In this document: in pieces, positions 16,180 to 27,000 of the stretch | How positions within the stretch are numbered: position 1 is the first letter of the stretch | How the letters are laid out: each line of letters starts with the position of its first letter | Source: Actinacidiphila alni | GTDB taxonomy: Bacteria; Actinomycetota; Actinomycetes; Streptomycetales; Streptomycetaceae | Reading direction: 5' to 3' | Length of the DNA: 64,000 nucleotides | Assembly: GCF_900112845.1 (NCBI RefSeq) | Contig: NZ_FONG01000028.1 | Location: 1-64,000 of the forward strand | Program-made: the position numbers and the translations under genes | The notes under the pieces: model-generated | Databases searched by the model: none | What the model was told of the DNA's origin: nothing | What the model saw: the letters and a program-made list of their open reading frames with translations, nothing else

Positions 16180-17457
16180 ATGCCGAAGACGACCGGTGAT
16201 GCGGTGGACCCCACTCTGACGGCGGAAGCGCACGACACAGGCGGCGCCTCCGACGCCCGTGACGAGGACACGAAGCAAGTCAGCTGGGCCGAGCTGTTCT
16301 TCGACCTCGTATACGTCTTCGCCATCACCCAAGTCAGCGCGCTGCTGCAGTCCGACCACACATGGGCCGGCGTCGGCCGCGCTCTGATCGTGTTCGTCCC
16401 CGCCTACTGGGCCTGGACAGCCACCACCGTGCACGCCAACCGGCAGGACGTGGAGAACGCCGTCGACCGGATCGGCATCTTCGCCGTCGGCCTGAGCGCA
16501 CTGTTCATGGGCCTGGCGATACCGGACGCGTACGGCGACCGCGGGCTGCTCTTCGGCGGAGCGTATCTGGCCGCGCGGTCGGTACTTCACGTTCTGGCGC
16601 TGCGCCGGCAGGAGGTCCGCCTCAACTCCTTCCTCGTGGGTGCCTTCGTCAGCAGCCCGCTGCTCCTCGTCGGCGGTCTGGTGGAGGGGCACGCGCGGAT
16701 CGCCCTGTGGGCGGCGGCCGCGCTGGTCGACACGCTCACTCCGCAGCTCATCCGGCGGAAGACGGCCGGTTCACCGTTTCACTCGGGCCACTTGCCCGAG
16801 CGTTTCGGCCTGCTCCTGATCGTGGCGCTCGGCGAGACCATCATCGCCATCGGCAGTCCGGTCACCGGTTCCCGCCATATCGGCGCCGACGTTCTGGCGG
16901 CGGTGGCCGCCGCCTTCACTCTGACCGCCGCCATGTGGTGGGTGTATTTCGCCTTCGCGGCCAGCGCCATGCAGTTCGCGGTGGCCCACGCGAACAGGCA
17001 GTTCGACATGGTCCGGCACGTCATGTCGTACGCCCATCTGGGCCTGGTCAGCGGCGTCATCGCCACCGCGGTGGGCATGCACGAGACCGTCGCGCATCCC
17101 GGACACAGACTGGGAATCGGTCCGGCCGCGCTGCTGTTCGGAGGCTGCTGCCTGTACCTGGCGGTGTTCGGGTACACCCGTTGGCGGATGTTCCGGCTGT
17201 GGTCCACCACCCGGCTCATTGCCTCCGCGATCATTCTCCTCTGCCTGCCGCTCGCCACCCGCATGCCGGCGCTCGGGTCCATGACACTGCTGGCCGCGTT
17301 GATCATCGCCCTCGACCTGGTCGAGTGGTACCGGTTGCGGCGCGCCGCGGCCAGGAAGGGAACGCGCGACGGCGCCGACGCCGCATCGGCTGCGGCCGTC
17401 GGGAGCGGCGACGCGTCCGAGACCGAGGCCGAGATCCGCGTGGACGCCGAGGCGTAG
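16180..17457 (+). CDS. Low-temperature-requirement A (LtrA)-like membrane protein
   Basis: A 425-residue polytopic membrane protein with the LtrA opening 'VSWAELFFDLVYVFAITQVS', about ten hydrophobic helices and the mid-protein signature 'ERFGLLLIVALGETIIAIG'. ATG 16180 follows GGAAGGTGG. In Listeria LtrA is needed for growth in the cold; the molecular role is not established. The hydrophilic C-terminus is Ala/Arg/Glu-rich. Probably transcribed with the preceding DUF6328 gene. Confidence 0.9.
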   Translation: MPKTTGDAVDPTLTAEAHDTGGASDARDEDTKQVSWAELFFDLVYVFAITQVSALLQSDHTWAGVGRALIVFVPAYWAWTATTVHANRQDVENAVDRIGIFAVGLSALFMGLAIPDAYGDRGLLFGGAYLAARSVLHVLALRRQEVRLNSFLVGAFVSSPLLLVGGLVEGHARIALWAAAALVDTLTPQLIRRKTAGSPFHSGHLPERFGLLLIVALGETIIAIGSPVTGSRHIGADVLAAVAAAFTLTAAMWWVYFAFAASAMQFAVAHANRQFDMVRHVMSYAHLGLVSGVIATAVGMHETVAHPGHRLGIGPAALLFGGCCLYLAVFGYTRWRMFRLWSTTRLIASAIILLCLPLATRMPALGSMTLLAALIIALDLVEWYRLRRAAARKGTRDGADAASAAAVGSGDASETEAEIRVDAEA

Positions 17458-17578
17458 GACGCGGCGCGCTGCCGAATCCGTCACGGACCGCGTCCACGCG
17501 GTTCGTTTGTATCGGAGCTTCGGGTCGGGGCAGGAGGTGCTGCAAGGAGTCCGCGCGTCTGCCGTGAAGGGCGGAGCC

Positions 17579-17878
17579 ATGGCCGATCCGAATGAGTCCG
17601 TCGTGGCGGAGACGGACGGAATCATGCCGCCGCACCGGGCCGGTGGTGCGCCGCTGGAGCCGGGACCGGTACAGGTCCCGCACATCACCGGTTCCGGAAC
17701 CGTGGCCGGCGAAGAGGTCGCACCGGCGGCAGGAGCGCGTGCTCCGGCATCCGCAGTGCTGAACGCTTGCCCGGCCGACACCTCCTCCCCATACGAGGTG
17801 GACGCCCTGCCGGCGGCGACCGAGCCGGCGTCGAACGCGCCGCGCCGCGGCGCGGCACCGGCTTCTCCGCATTTTTGA
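17579..17878 (+). CDS. Hypothetical Pro/Ala-rich protein
   Basis: A 99-residue low-complexity frame starting 'MADPNESVVAETDGIMPP' from ATG 17579. It is rich in Ala and Pro, with one Cys and no membrane segment. GC bias at third positions is weaker than in neighbouring genes and I see no family. It may be a real disordered protein or an eroded reading frame. A purine-rich stretch precedes the ATG. Confidence 0.35.
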   Translation: MADPNESVVAETDGIMPPHRAGGAPLEPGPVQVPHITGSGTVAGEEVAPAAGARAPASAVLNACPADTSSPYEVDALPAATEPASNAPRRGAAPASPHF

Positions 17879-18128
17879 GCCCGGACGCGCGCAGACCGCG
17901 GCTGGTCGCCGACTTCGGGTCGACCGGAGTTCCTGTCCCGTCACCCGGTCGTCCGGCACGGACTTCCGCCGTAAGCCTGGTCGGAGCGGTCAGGAGTGCG
18001 GCCGCCGCCCGTGTCGTCAGTGCATAACCGGTCCGAGCCGGGGCACACGACCTCCGCGGCACGAGCCCGCAACCGGGGTGCGTTCATCCTTCCGTATGGA
18101 TGTGCGATGAGAGTTTTAGGGGTCCGTC

Positions 18129-18293
18129 ATGTCAATTTCTTTCGGTCGGCTGTGCCCGGGGGAGGACCAGCCGCACGGTGAGGCGTGCGATCTGCTGGAC
18201 TTCATCGCGCTTGCCGACGACGAAAAGCACTGCTGCCTCAAGCACCACCCGGACGCGGTTCGGCGTGCTCCTGCCATCGCCGAGGCCGTCTAG
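18129..18293 (+). CDS. Possible small Cys-containing protein
   Basis: A 54-residue frame from ATG 18129 with AGGGG 7 nt upstream, containing 'EACDLLDFIALADDEKHCCL' and four Cys in all. Composition is protein-like and third-position GC is fair, but no family is recognised. It sits in a stretch of otherwise poor coding quality (17.9-18.8 kb), so it may be a small real gene or the start of a broken one. Confidence 0.35.
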   Translation: MSISFGRLCPGEDQPHGEACDLLDFIALADDEKHCCLKHHPDAVRRAPAIAEAV

Positions 18294-18774
18294 GCGGTGT
18301 CTGTCGGCTCACCGAGGTCTTCGACTGTGCGCCGACGACGGCGCCCACCCTGTTCCTGGACCTCAGCAACGCCGACCTCGTCCACCGCACAAGCCCGATC
18401 GGTACCGGTACGTCCGCCGCCTCAGCCGCGATATGCGGTCCTCGGGATACGCACCCCGGGCGCCCCGTCTTTCCTGCACGGCAGATACGACGGGGCCCGC
18501 TACTGTTCCGGTGGCGCGGACCGATCAATCCGACGGGCACCTGATCGAAGTCCCCGGTACGACCGCGTCCGCGGACGCCGTCGTCGTCACCGGAGCCGGT
18601 GAGTGAGCCGGGTCCAGCTCTCGCCGGGGGCCATCGGCTCGCCAACGCGCGATCACGGGAAGTGTCGCGCGCGGATCTCGACACTGTCGGATCCGTTCGG
18701 CGGACTCGTCGCGGCGCCACCGGCGGCTACGGTGACGATGACCGCGACATCGCAGCACTCCGGCAGGTGAACCC
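18294..18774. other. 481-bp region without a clear gene
   Basis: Several overlapping frames are open but none looks like a family protein. One plus-strand frame near 18300-18400 ('TAPTLFLDLSNADLV') faintly recalls a STAS domain but is too short to call. Probably intergenic with possible decayed sequence; it contains the promoter of the AraC gene. Confidence 0.4.
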
Positions 18775-19617
18775 ATGGAATACATCGCCCAGGTGCCCGC
18801 GTCACCGCTCGACCGGTTCATTGACGACATCTACTGCCTGACCGGTGTGCCGCGCCATCGGCGGGTCACCGTACCGCCGATGCCGTCGGCCCACCTCTTT
18901 CTCCACCTCGGTGATCCCGTCCGCCTGAAAGACTCCGACTCCTCGGTGCCGCCGGCCCTCTTCACCGATGGTTGGTTCATGGGTGTGTGGACCAGGCGCT
19001 TCCTGGTCGAGTACCCGGAACGCGTACGGCTGGTCGGCGTGCACTTCAAGCCCTGGGGAATGTCGCCGTTCATCGGTGTGCCGGCCGGTGAACTGCGCAA
19101 CCTGTGGGTGCCGGTCGACGCGGTCTGGCGCCGGTCGATCGGCCGGATCCGTGACCGGGCCGGTGACACCGCGTCGGCTGCAGAGACCCTGCGGGTGGTG
19201 GAGGACGAGCTGCGGTCGCGGCTCGCCGATTCCCCGCCGCGCGGCCTCGACCTGGTCCGGCACACCGGCATGCGACTGGAGACGTCGTACGGAGCGATCC
19301 CGGTCGGCGCTCTGGCCGACGACGCCGGGGTGAGCGGCAACCATCTGGCGACGCAGTTCAAGGCCCACGTCGGGGTGACCCCGAAACGGGTGGCGCGGAT
19401 CTACCGCTTCGCGCGCCTGATCGTGTCCGTGGACGCCCGTCTGCCTGTCGACTGGTCAGATCTCGCCCAAGGCGCCGGCTACTTCGACCGAGCCCATTTC
19501 ACGAGGGAATTCAAGGACTTCACCGGTCTCACCCCGACGCAGTATCTGGACCTGCGGCGCCGCTTCCCCGCCCGGCCGGACTTTCCGCCGGACAGCGGTC
19601 CGATGCCCGCCGATTGA
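18775..19617 (+). CDS. AraC-family transcriptional regulator
   Basis: A 280-residue regulator. The N-terminal 150 residues ('YIAQVPASPLDRFIDDIYCL', 'GVHFKPWGMSPFIGVPAGEL') resemble the sensor region of AraC proteins with a DUF6597-like N-terminus. The C-terminal double helix-turn-helix includes 'IPVGALADDAGVSGNHLATQ', 'HVGVTPKRVARIYRFARLI' and 'YFDRAHFTREFKDFTGLTP'. ATG 18775 opens the gene. It lies 73 nt upstream of a DHFR-like reductase gene on the same strand, a common actinobacterial pairing, and probably controls it. Confidence 0.92.
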   Translation: MEYIAQVPASPLDRFIDDIYCLTGVPRHRRVTVPPMPSAHLFLHLGDPVRLKDSDSSVPPALFTDGWFMGVWTRRFLVEYPERVRLVGVHFKPWGMSPFIGVPAGELRNLWVPVDAVWRRSIGRIRDRAGDTASAAETLRVVEDELRSRLADSPPRGLDLVRHTGMRLETSYGAIPVGALADDAGVSGNHLATQFKAHVGVTPKRVARIYRFARLIVSVDARLPVDWSDLAQGAGYFDRAHFTREFKDFTGLTPTQYLDLRRRFPARPDFPPDSGPMPAD

Positions 19618-19690
19618 TTTCTTACATGCGCCCGCGCCCTCCCTCGCGTCAAGATCGACGTGACGCAGACCGACTCCGAGGAGAACTTCC

Positions 19691-20302
19691 GTGGGCACCG
19701 TGATCATGCACAACGTAGTGTCGGTCGACGGCTTCATCGCCGACAAGAACGACGAGGTCGGGCCGCTGCACGAGTGGTACTTCAGCGGGGACACCCCGAT
19801 CACCCCGGCCGACGACCAGCAGTACGACCACTCCGCGGTCGGCACCGCCTTCCGGGTCTCGCACGCTTCGGCGCCGTACGTACGGGCGACGTGGGACTCG
19901 ATCGGCGTGATCGTCATGGGCCGCACCCTGTTCGACCTGGTGAACGGGTGGGAGGGCCGCCCGCCAGTCGGCGATCACGTGGTCGTGGTATCGCACCGGC
20001 CGAAGCCTGAGGGATGGCATCCGGAAGCCTCCTACCATTTCGCCGAAGACGTCACGACCGCGATCAGCACGGCCCAGGAACTGGCCGGAGACCGGACGAT
20101 CGCCGTCAACGCCGGTCAGGTCGGCGCCCAGATCCTCGCGGCCGGCCTCGTGGACGAGGTGGCCATGGACGTGGTGCCGGTCGTGTTCGGTTCGGGCAAG
20201 CGCTTCTTCGGCGGGATCGACGGGCAGGTGCTGCTGCGGGACCCGCATGTCGTCATCCAGGGCGAGCGAGTTCTGCACCTGCGCTACGAAGTCGCCCGCT
20301 AG
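19691..20302 (+). CDS. Dihydrofolate reductase-family protein (RibD C-terminal type)
   Basis: Predicted 203-residue NADPH-dependent reductase of the RibD_C/DHFR-like superfamily. The N-terminus 'NVVSVDGFIADKNDEVGPLH' is characteristic, as are 'VIVMGRTLFDLVNGWEG' and the C-terminal 'VDEVAMDVVPVVFGSGKRFF'. GTG 19691 follows GAGGAGAAC. The substrate is not folate for many members and is unknown here. Likely co-transcribed with, or controlled by, the AraC regulator just upstream. Confidence 0.9.
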   Translation: MGTVIMHNVVSVDGFIADKNDEVGPLHEWYFSGDTPITPADDQQYDHSAVGTAFRVSHASAPYVRATWDSIGVIVMGRTLFDLVNGWEGRPPVGDHVVVVSHRPKPEGWHPEASYHFAEDVTTAISTAQELAGDRTIAVNAGQVGAQILAAGLVDEVAMDVVPVVFGSGKRFFGGIDGQVLLRDPHVVIQGERVLHLRYEVAR

Positions 20303-20417
20303 CACGCGATCCCGGCCAGGCGCCCGCCTGCACCGGCGTGTGCAGCACGCGCGGGTCATGCGCGTCACTCCCTGCGCCGCCGCGGCGCGCCGGCGGGCGG
20401 CCTTTGCCGCACGACCG

Positions 20418-20876
20418 TTACGTCTCGTCGAGAAGCTTGTCCTCGAGCACTGCGGCGTCCGTGGCCAGTTTGCGTGCGGTCGCTTTGGCCTTGGTCAGCA
20501 TCTCCGCGCGCCGGGCGTAGTCCTGTACTCGGCGATTGGCTTCCGCGTCCGTCAGTTCGGCATGGATGGTCGCCGCGCCCATCATCAAGGCAGAGATGCC
20601 GGCTGCCAGACATGTCACCGCCACTGTCACACGGAGCTCGCCGTCGCTTTCCACCGTCAGGGTCTGACCGAGTGCGACCGAAGCCCAGGCGCTCGTGCCG
20701 GGCGGATCGGCAGCACGATGCAGCAGAAGTGAACCGTCATCCATGGTGATGCGATCCGCGATCCGCCAGTCGGTGACGGCCAGCCAGTCCTCCAGCGCGC
20801 GGCGGTCCCCGGCATGGGTGAAGGCCGGTGCGTCCCCGTGGGCCGACGCAGCAGCCGGATCGTTCCTGTCGCTCAT
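20418..20876 (-). CDS. Conserved-type hypothetical protein
   Basis: A 152-residue protein with an N-terminal domain containing 'DDGSLLLHRAADPPGTSAWA' and 'VALGQTLTVESDGELRVTVA', a hydrophobic stretch 'CLAAGISALMMGAATIHA', and a charged helical C-terminus likely to form a coiled coil. ATG 20876 is supported by GGGAG 7 nt upstream; the frame runs on upstream without a better start. Good third-position GC supports a real gene. No family recognised. It is divergent from the glycogen debranching gene. Confidence 0.65.
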   Translation of the reverse strand: MSDRNDPAAASAHGDAPAFTHAGDRRALEDWLAVTDWRIADRITMDDGSLLLHRAADPPGTSAWASVALGQTLTVESDGELRVTVAVTCLAAGISALMMGAATIHAELTDAEANRRVQDYARRAEMLTKAKATARKLATDAAVLEDKLLDET

Positions 20877-21130
20877 GAAGTGCTCCCTGTGCTGTGAGGT
20901 GAGCTGCGGTCGTCGGCTCGGAGGCGGTGTCCAGGACGTGCACCGTCCTTGCGAGCTGCCCTGTCGGGAAGCCGCCAGGCGCGGTTGGTCACTCGGCTCG
21001 ACGGTGAGCCCGCACCACGACCGCCCTGCTGCACCGTCTGCCCCCGAACATCCGGCGGACAACAACGTCGCGGTCGCGAAGCAGCTGCCGGCCGAGCGTT
21101 CTTCCCCGTAACCGGGGCAGTCCTGACGGT

Positions 21131-23251
<2,121 letters not shown>

Positions 23252-23271
23252 TCGACGGCGCCCGCCTGACG

Positions 23272-23307
23272 CGCATGTCCACGGCGACATCTCGCCGTGG
23301 ACATGCG
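23272..23307 (+). terminator. Perfect hairpin terminator after glgX
   Basis: Exact 16-bp arms 23272-23287 and 23292-23307 around a 4-nt loop, 20 nt after the stop. Confidence 0.85.
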
Positions 23308-23411
23308 TCGCCGACCATGAGCGTGTCCGCCGGCGGCCAGGCTGCGTCAGCCACGGCGTGCCGGTGCGGTGTGACGGCGCGCGGGTCAGGCGCCTGCCGA
23401 CGGCCCGGGCA

Positions 23412-23437
23412 GCTTGGGCAGGACGATTGCCGGGTAG
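23412..23437 (+). promoter_or_regulatory. Candidate SigB-type promoter
   Basis: GCTT at 23412-23415, 16-nt spacer, GGGTAG at 23432-23437, about 50 nt before the start of a small secreted protein. Confidence 0.35.
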
Positions 23438-23486
23438 CAACGAGCCGTGACAATTCCGCTGTTACGGACGTCGGAGGATACGCATC

Positions 23487-23846
23487 ATGGGACGCGCCTA
23501 CCGCTTGACCAGCTTCGCCGCTGCGGCCGTACTGGCCGGGGGAGTGGTTCTCACCGCCGCGTCGCAGGCGGACGCCGCGACGAGCGCCACCTGCTCGGTG
23601 GGATTGACGCAGATCGGCGGCGGCGTGCCTGCCGCGTCGTTCCAGACGAGAACCACCGTGTGCCCCGGATGGACGGACGCCGGACCCGCGTACACGTTCC
23701 ATATCGCGACCATGCAGGTACAGGTCTGGCTCAACAACCGATGGGTTGCTGACGGAACGGTCAGCAACGTCACGACCGCCTGCACGGCCGTCAGGGTCAC
23801 GGGCACAACCATCGCCGCGACAGGGTGCACGAACCTTTCGGCCTGA
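23487..23846 (+). CDS. Small secreted protein
   Basis: A 119-residue protein with a clear signal peptide: 'MGRAYRLTSFAAAAVLAGG' then 'VVLTAASQADAA', cleaved near residue 31. The mature part is about 90 residues with four Cys that could form two disulfides. ATG 23487 follows GGAGG at 9 nt. No family is recognised. A SigB-like promoter candidate lies just upstream. Confidence 0.75.
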   Translation: MGRAYRLTSFAAAAVLAGGVVLTAASQADAATSATCSVGLTQIGGGVPAASFQTRTTVCPGWTDAGPAYTFHIATMQVQVWLNNRWVADGTVSNVTTACTAVRVTGTTIAATGCTNLSA

Positions 23847-24253
23847 CAGGGCCGCCGCGCGCCGTTGTCCGCGGCTGCCCCCGAAGCACCTCCGTCCGGC
23901 CCCCGGACACTCCCGTTCGGACCGAGGACTGATTGGGCTTCGGATCATGCGGCCGAGGTGATGTGCTCCACCCGCATGTGGCGGTCGTCGGGATCGGTCC
24001 CCAGGACGGGCCCCATCGCGTCTCCTTCCTCCGTGCCCTCGGGCGGATCCGGATCACGCGCGACGGTCGCCGTAGCACTGCTCGGATCATGGACGGCCCG
24101 GTCTCCGGCGGCCCGTGTGCCCGGGGCGGTCGCTGTCGGCGGTGTCGTTGCTGCCATCCCCGTCGGCGGCCCCGCGGTCATCGCTTCGCTGACATATGTC
24201 GTTGGCATGGTTGTGACGGTTGGGGGCATGCGCCTGTCAGGAGGTTGATAATC
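23847..24253. other. 407-bp region without a clear gene
   Basis: Both strands show partly coding-like frames: plus-strand 'AVAVGGVVAAIPVGGPAVIA' ending at 24248, and a minus-strand frame ending at 23945 with 'GDAMGPVLGTDPDDRHMRVE'. Neither has a convincing start or family. It may hold a decayed small gene and the promoter of the 56-aa membrane protein. Confidence 0.35.
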
Positions 24254-24424
24254 ATGGGACCGTTGCTTCTCGTTCTTCTGTTGGCGCTGATTCTCTTCGG
24301 TGCGGGTTTCGCACTGAAGATTCTGTGGTGGGTCGCTGTCGTCGTACTGGTGGTGTGGCTGCTCGGATTCGTGGTCCGCTCCACGAATTCCAGCGGCGGC
24401 CGAGGTCGTTGGTACCGCTGGTAG
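24254..24424 (+). CDS. 56-aa hydrophobic membrane protein, copy 1
   Basis: A 56-residue protein, 'MGPLLLVLLLALILFGAGF' then 'WWVAVVVLVVWLLGFVV', giving one or two membrane helices and a short basic, aromatic tail ending 'RWYRW'. ATG 24254 follows GGAGG. A paralogue at 55029-55199 differs at only a few positions. Such small hydrophobic proteins are widespread in Streptomyces and resemble stress-linked membrane peptides; their function is unknown. A near-perfect hairpin follows. Confidence 0.8.
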   Translation: MGPLLLVLLLALILFGAGFALKILWWVAVVVLVVWLLGFVVRSTNSSGGRGRWYRW

Positions 24425-24439
24425 CAGCACACGCGAAAA

Positions 24440-24476
24440 CCGGTGGGCGGCACCCCTCAGGGGTGCCGCCCACCGG
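24440..24476 (+). terminator. Long palindromic terminator
   Basis: 18-bp perfect arms (24440-24457 and 24459-24476) separated by one base, 15 nt after the stop. Confidence 0.8.
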
Positions 24477-24641
24477 CACGTCCGCACTCATTCCGGAAAC
24501 ACGGGGATAGTTCTCGCACGGGCGGAAAGGAGCGCAGTGCCGGGGCGCGCACTGCGCGATTCCCATGTCAACCTCCTGCGCGCCCCGGCGCCCCGCCTGC
24601 CGATGAGGGGGGCACCTGGAGGCCGAGGGGCGCGGACGGAC

Positions 24642-25472
24642 TCACTTCTCCTGCCATGTGAAGGAGAACACCACCGTCGCGCCCTTGCAGAGACCGGGCG
24701 ACAGCATGCCCGCGCGCAGCGTTTTGTCCTTCGCGTGGTAGTCGATTCCCTCGGCCTCGTAGGTTCCGGAACACTTGCTGACTTTCGGCAGCTCGAAAAG
24801 GTGCGTGACGGTGGCGTCGATTCGCTTGCCGTCCAGCGGGCGGGGGAGGTCCAGTTGCAGGACGTCGCCCTGGTCGGCGGTGCACACCAGCCGCTGGGCG
24901 GAGAAGAAGTCGCATCCCTGGACGTTGTCGACCTCACGGTCGAGGGTGATCTGCCCGGCCTGCGGGAGATTGGCCGTCGCTGACGTCGACTTGTTGAGGA
25001 CCGGCGCGGGGAACACCTGCAGTCGCTTCTGTGCGCCGAACTCGCCCGCGACGATCCACTGGCCGTCGGGGGAGACGGTGACGAACGAGTTGTTGAATTC
25101 TTCTCCCCGGTCCAACGCATGGCGGAACTCAAGGCGTTTGCCGTCGGCGGTGGTGACGAGGAACATTTTTCCGGCGCCTTTCCGCTCATAGGCGTCGAAG
25201 GTGACGCCCTTGGCTATGTCCAGATCGCCGACGTGCTCGAAGCCCTCCTTGCGGACCGCCAAAGGTATGCTGCCGAGCCCGCGGTGCACCAGCGCCCCGT
25301 CCTCCTTGGTGGCGATCCCCTCCGCGCCTGTCACCGAGTTCACCGTGGCCTTGCCTTCCGGTTTCCACACCCCGTCCGGCGTCGGGTCCTTGGCCGGTGC
25401 GCAAGCGGCCACGAGGCCGCACAGCAGGGTGGCGCACGTAGCGGTGACGATCAGGGACGGGCGATTTCGCAT
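24642..25472 (-). CDS. Putative lipoprotein with beta-propeller-like body
   Basis: A 276-residue exported protein. The N-terminus has a basic start, a hydrophobic core and a lipobox 'GLVAAC', so lipid attachment at that Cys is expected. The mature chain has repeating strand-like units such as 'NSFVTVSPDGQWIVAGEFGA' and 'VQGCDFFSAQRLVCTADQGD', suggesting a WD40/TolB-like propeller. ATG 25472 starts exactly at the signal sequence. No catalytic motif or family is recognised; it might bind ligands at the cell surface. Divergent from the DUF1206 gene. Confidence 0.75.
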   Translation of the reverse strand: MRNRPSLIVTATCATLLCGLVAACAPAKDPTPDGVWKPEGKATVNSVTGAEGIATKEDGALVHRGLGSIPLAVRKEGFEHVGDLDIAKGVTFDAYERKGAGKMFLVTTADGKRLEFRHALDRGEEFNNSFVTVSPDGQWIVAGEFGAQKRLQVFPAPVLNKSTSATANLPQAGQITLDREVDNVQGCDFFSAQRLVCTADQGDVLQLDLPRPLDGKRIDATVTHLFELPKVSKCSGTYEAEGIDYHAKDKTLRAGMLSPGLCKGATVVFSFTWQEK

Positions 25473-25555
25473 GACTGTCCTCGTGCCGGGGCCGCGTTTC
25501 ACGATCGTGCGATCGTAACGACAACGCATGCCGTGCCCACTTCGCCAACATCTGT

Positions 25556-25580
25556 GGCTACTCACGGATCGCGAGGGTAG
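25556..25580 (+). promoter_or_regulatory. Candidate SigB-type promoter, nearly leaderless
   Basis: GGCT at 25556-25559, 15-nt spacer, GGGTAG at 25575-25580. The GTG start of the next gene is at 25591, so the transcript would have almost no leader. Confidence 0.45.
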
Positions 25581-25590
25581 TCGGCCCCGT

Positions 25591-26433
25591 GTGACAACAG
25601 AAACAGCACATTCAACCGGCCGGCGTGGTGCCAAGCGCGCGGCGGACAGCCGTGCGGTCGAGATCGGGGGACGCGCGGGCTTCGTGGCCCGTGGCGTGAT
25701 CTATCTCCTGGTGGGCGTACTGGCCGTGCGCATCGCGTTCTCCGACGGAGGCGGCCAGCAGGCCGACCGCGGTGGGGCCCTCGCCGACATCGCGCACAAG
25801 CCGTTCGGTGATGTCCTGTTGTGGCTCCTGGGTATAGCCCTGGTGGGCATGGCGTTGTGGCGCCTCTCGGAGGCCGTCATCGGGCAGCCGGGGAAGGACG
25901 GGGACAAGCCGACGAAACGCCTGGCCGCCGCCGGCCGAGCGGTCTTCTACGGCTTCGTGTCGTATTCGGTCCTGGCCTACGCGGCCGGTGAGAAGGGGAG
26001 CGGCAGCGGGGCGACCGACAAGCGCACCGACGACGTCACCGCCAAGGTGCTGGGATGGCCCGGTGGCCAATGGATCCTCGCGATCGCCGGCATCGGTGTC
26101 GCGTGCGCGGGTGCGTGGATCGCCGCCCGCGCTCTGATGCGCAAGTTCCACAAGCATCTCAAGATGGCGGAGATGTCCCGCCGCCAGCGCCAAGTCGTCG
26201 ATGTCCTCGGTATGTTCGGCGGCGCGTCCCGCGGTGTGCTCTTTGCGACGGCCGGCGGTTTCGCCGTCGCTGCCGCCGTTCAGCACAAACCGGGAAAGTC
26301 CAAGGGCATGGACGACACTCTGCGGTCGTTCGCCGACACCCCGGCCGGTCCGTGGCTGCTGGTCCTGATCGCTGTCGGTCTGATCGCCTTCGGTCTGTTC
26401 TCCTGGGCCAACGCCCGATGGCGCGACGTGTGA
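25591..26433 (+). CDS. DUF1206 membrane protein
   Basis: A 280-residue protein with three similar two-helix units typical of DUF1206, each opening with an 'R.G' turn: 'GGRAGFVARGVIYLLVGVLA', 'AAGRAVFYGFVSYSVLAYAA' and 'GGASRGVLFATAGGFAVAAA'. About six transmembrane helices with a basic loop near residue 195. GTG 25591 is chosen; GAGGG lies somewhat far upstream, and a SigB-like -10 ends only 10 nt before it. The function of the family is unknown. Confidence 0.88.
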   Translation: MTTETAHSTGRRGAKRAADSRAVEIGGRAGFVARGVIYLLVGVLAVRIAFSDGGGQQADRGGALADIAHKPFGDVLLWLLGIALVGMALWRLSEAVIGQPGKDGDKPTKRLAAAGRAVFYGFVSYSVLAYAAGEKGSGSGATDKRTDDVTAKVLGWPGGQWILAIAGIGVACAGAWIAARALMRKFHKHLKMAEMSRRQRQVVDVLGMFGGASRGVLFATAGGFAVAAAVQHKPGKSKGMDDTLRSFADTPAGPWLLVLIAVGLIAFGLFSWANARWRDV

Positions 26434-26591
26434 GACCGCGTCTGCCGGCCGGCTCGGTGCGGACGTCGCGGGTGTGGGCGCCGCGGATGGTCAGGATGGA
26501 GCACATGGTGTGGTGGTCGTCCTCCGCGCAGCTCGGCGCAGATGCTGCGGATGCGGTCGGACCGGGACCTGAGGCATGAGCCAGGACGGGT

Positions 26592-26885
26592 TCAGACGCC
26601 GCCCGTACCGAGCGGCAGGCGCGCGGTGTTCTGTCTGCCCTCGGCCCGCGGCGTGACGGTGTAGCCACCGCACAGCGCGGCGATGTGCAGGTCCATCCCG
26701 ACCGGCCCGTCGGTGTGCTTGACGGCGTTGGCGACCAGCTCGGACGCCACCAGCGTCGCGCCCTGGACCGATGCTTCGGTGACGACGGTGCCGCTCGCGG
26801 TGGCGTTGTACAGGAAGGAAGTCATCAGCCGCCGGGCGGAGGCGATGGTGCCGATCGTGCCCGGGAAGCTTGTGTTGATGCGCAT
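26592..26885 (-). CDS. RsbW-like anti-sigma ATPase with deleted ATP loop
   Basis: A 97-residue relative of the ATPase at 49304-49702. The N-terminus ('MRINTSFPGTIGTIASARRL') and N-box ('ELVANAVKHT', 49-58) align, and so does the end ('LCGGYTVTPR'). Residues 69-103 of the full-length protein, holding the 'WDTSSDAP' G1 region and 'GRHGMEIV' G2 loop, are absent: an in-frame loss of 35 codons. ATG 26885 has AGGAG 9 nt upstream. Kinase activity should be gone, but sigma or partner binding might remain. It may be a decaying gene or a dominant-negative partner. Confidence 0.7.
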   Translation of the reverse strand: MRINTSFPGTIGTIASARRLMTSFLYNATASGTVVTEASVQGATLVASELVANAVKHTDGPVGMDLHIAALCGGYTVTPRAEGRQNTARLPLGTGGV

Positions 26886-26976
26886 GTCACCATCTCCTGT
26901 GCCCCGCGTGCGGTCACAGCCGATACGGTCCACCGCCACGTGTTCAGGACGCATGCTGCCCCTTGTCAGGTTCCGC

Positions 26977-27000
26977 CTACCCCCGTACCACCGGCTACGC
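26977..27000 (-). promoter_or_regulatory. Candidate SigB-type promoter for truncated ATPase
   Basis: Minus strand GCGT (27000-26997), 14-nt spacer, GGGTAG (26982-26977). The same arrangement with the same spacing precedes the related ATPase at 49304. Confidence 0.5.

Noticed and set aside
18294..18605. STAS-like fragment on the plus strand
   Set aside because: A 15-residue resemblance ('TAPTLFLDLSNADLV') is too short and lacks the phospho-site motif.
23945..24487. 180-codon minus-strand frame as a gene
   Set aside because: It covers the hydrophobic 56-aa gene in antisense and has no start or family; only its last part looks faintly coding.
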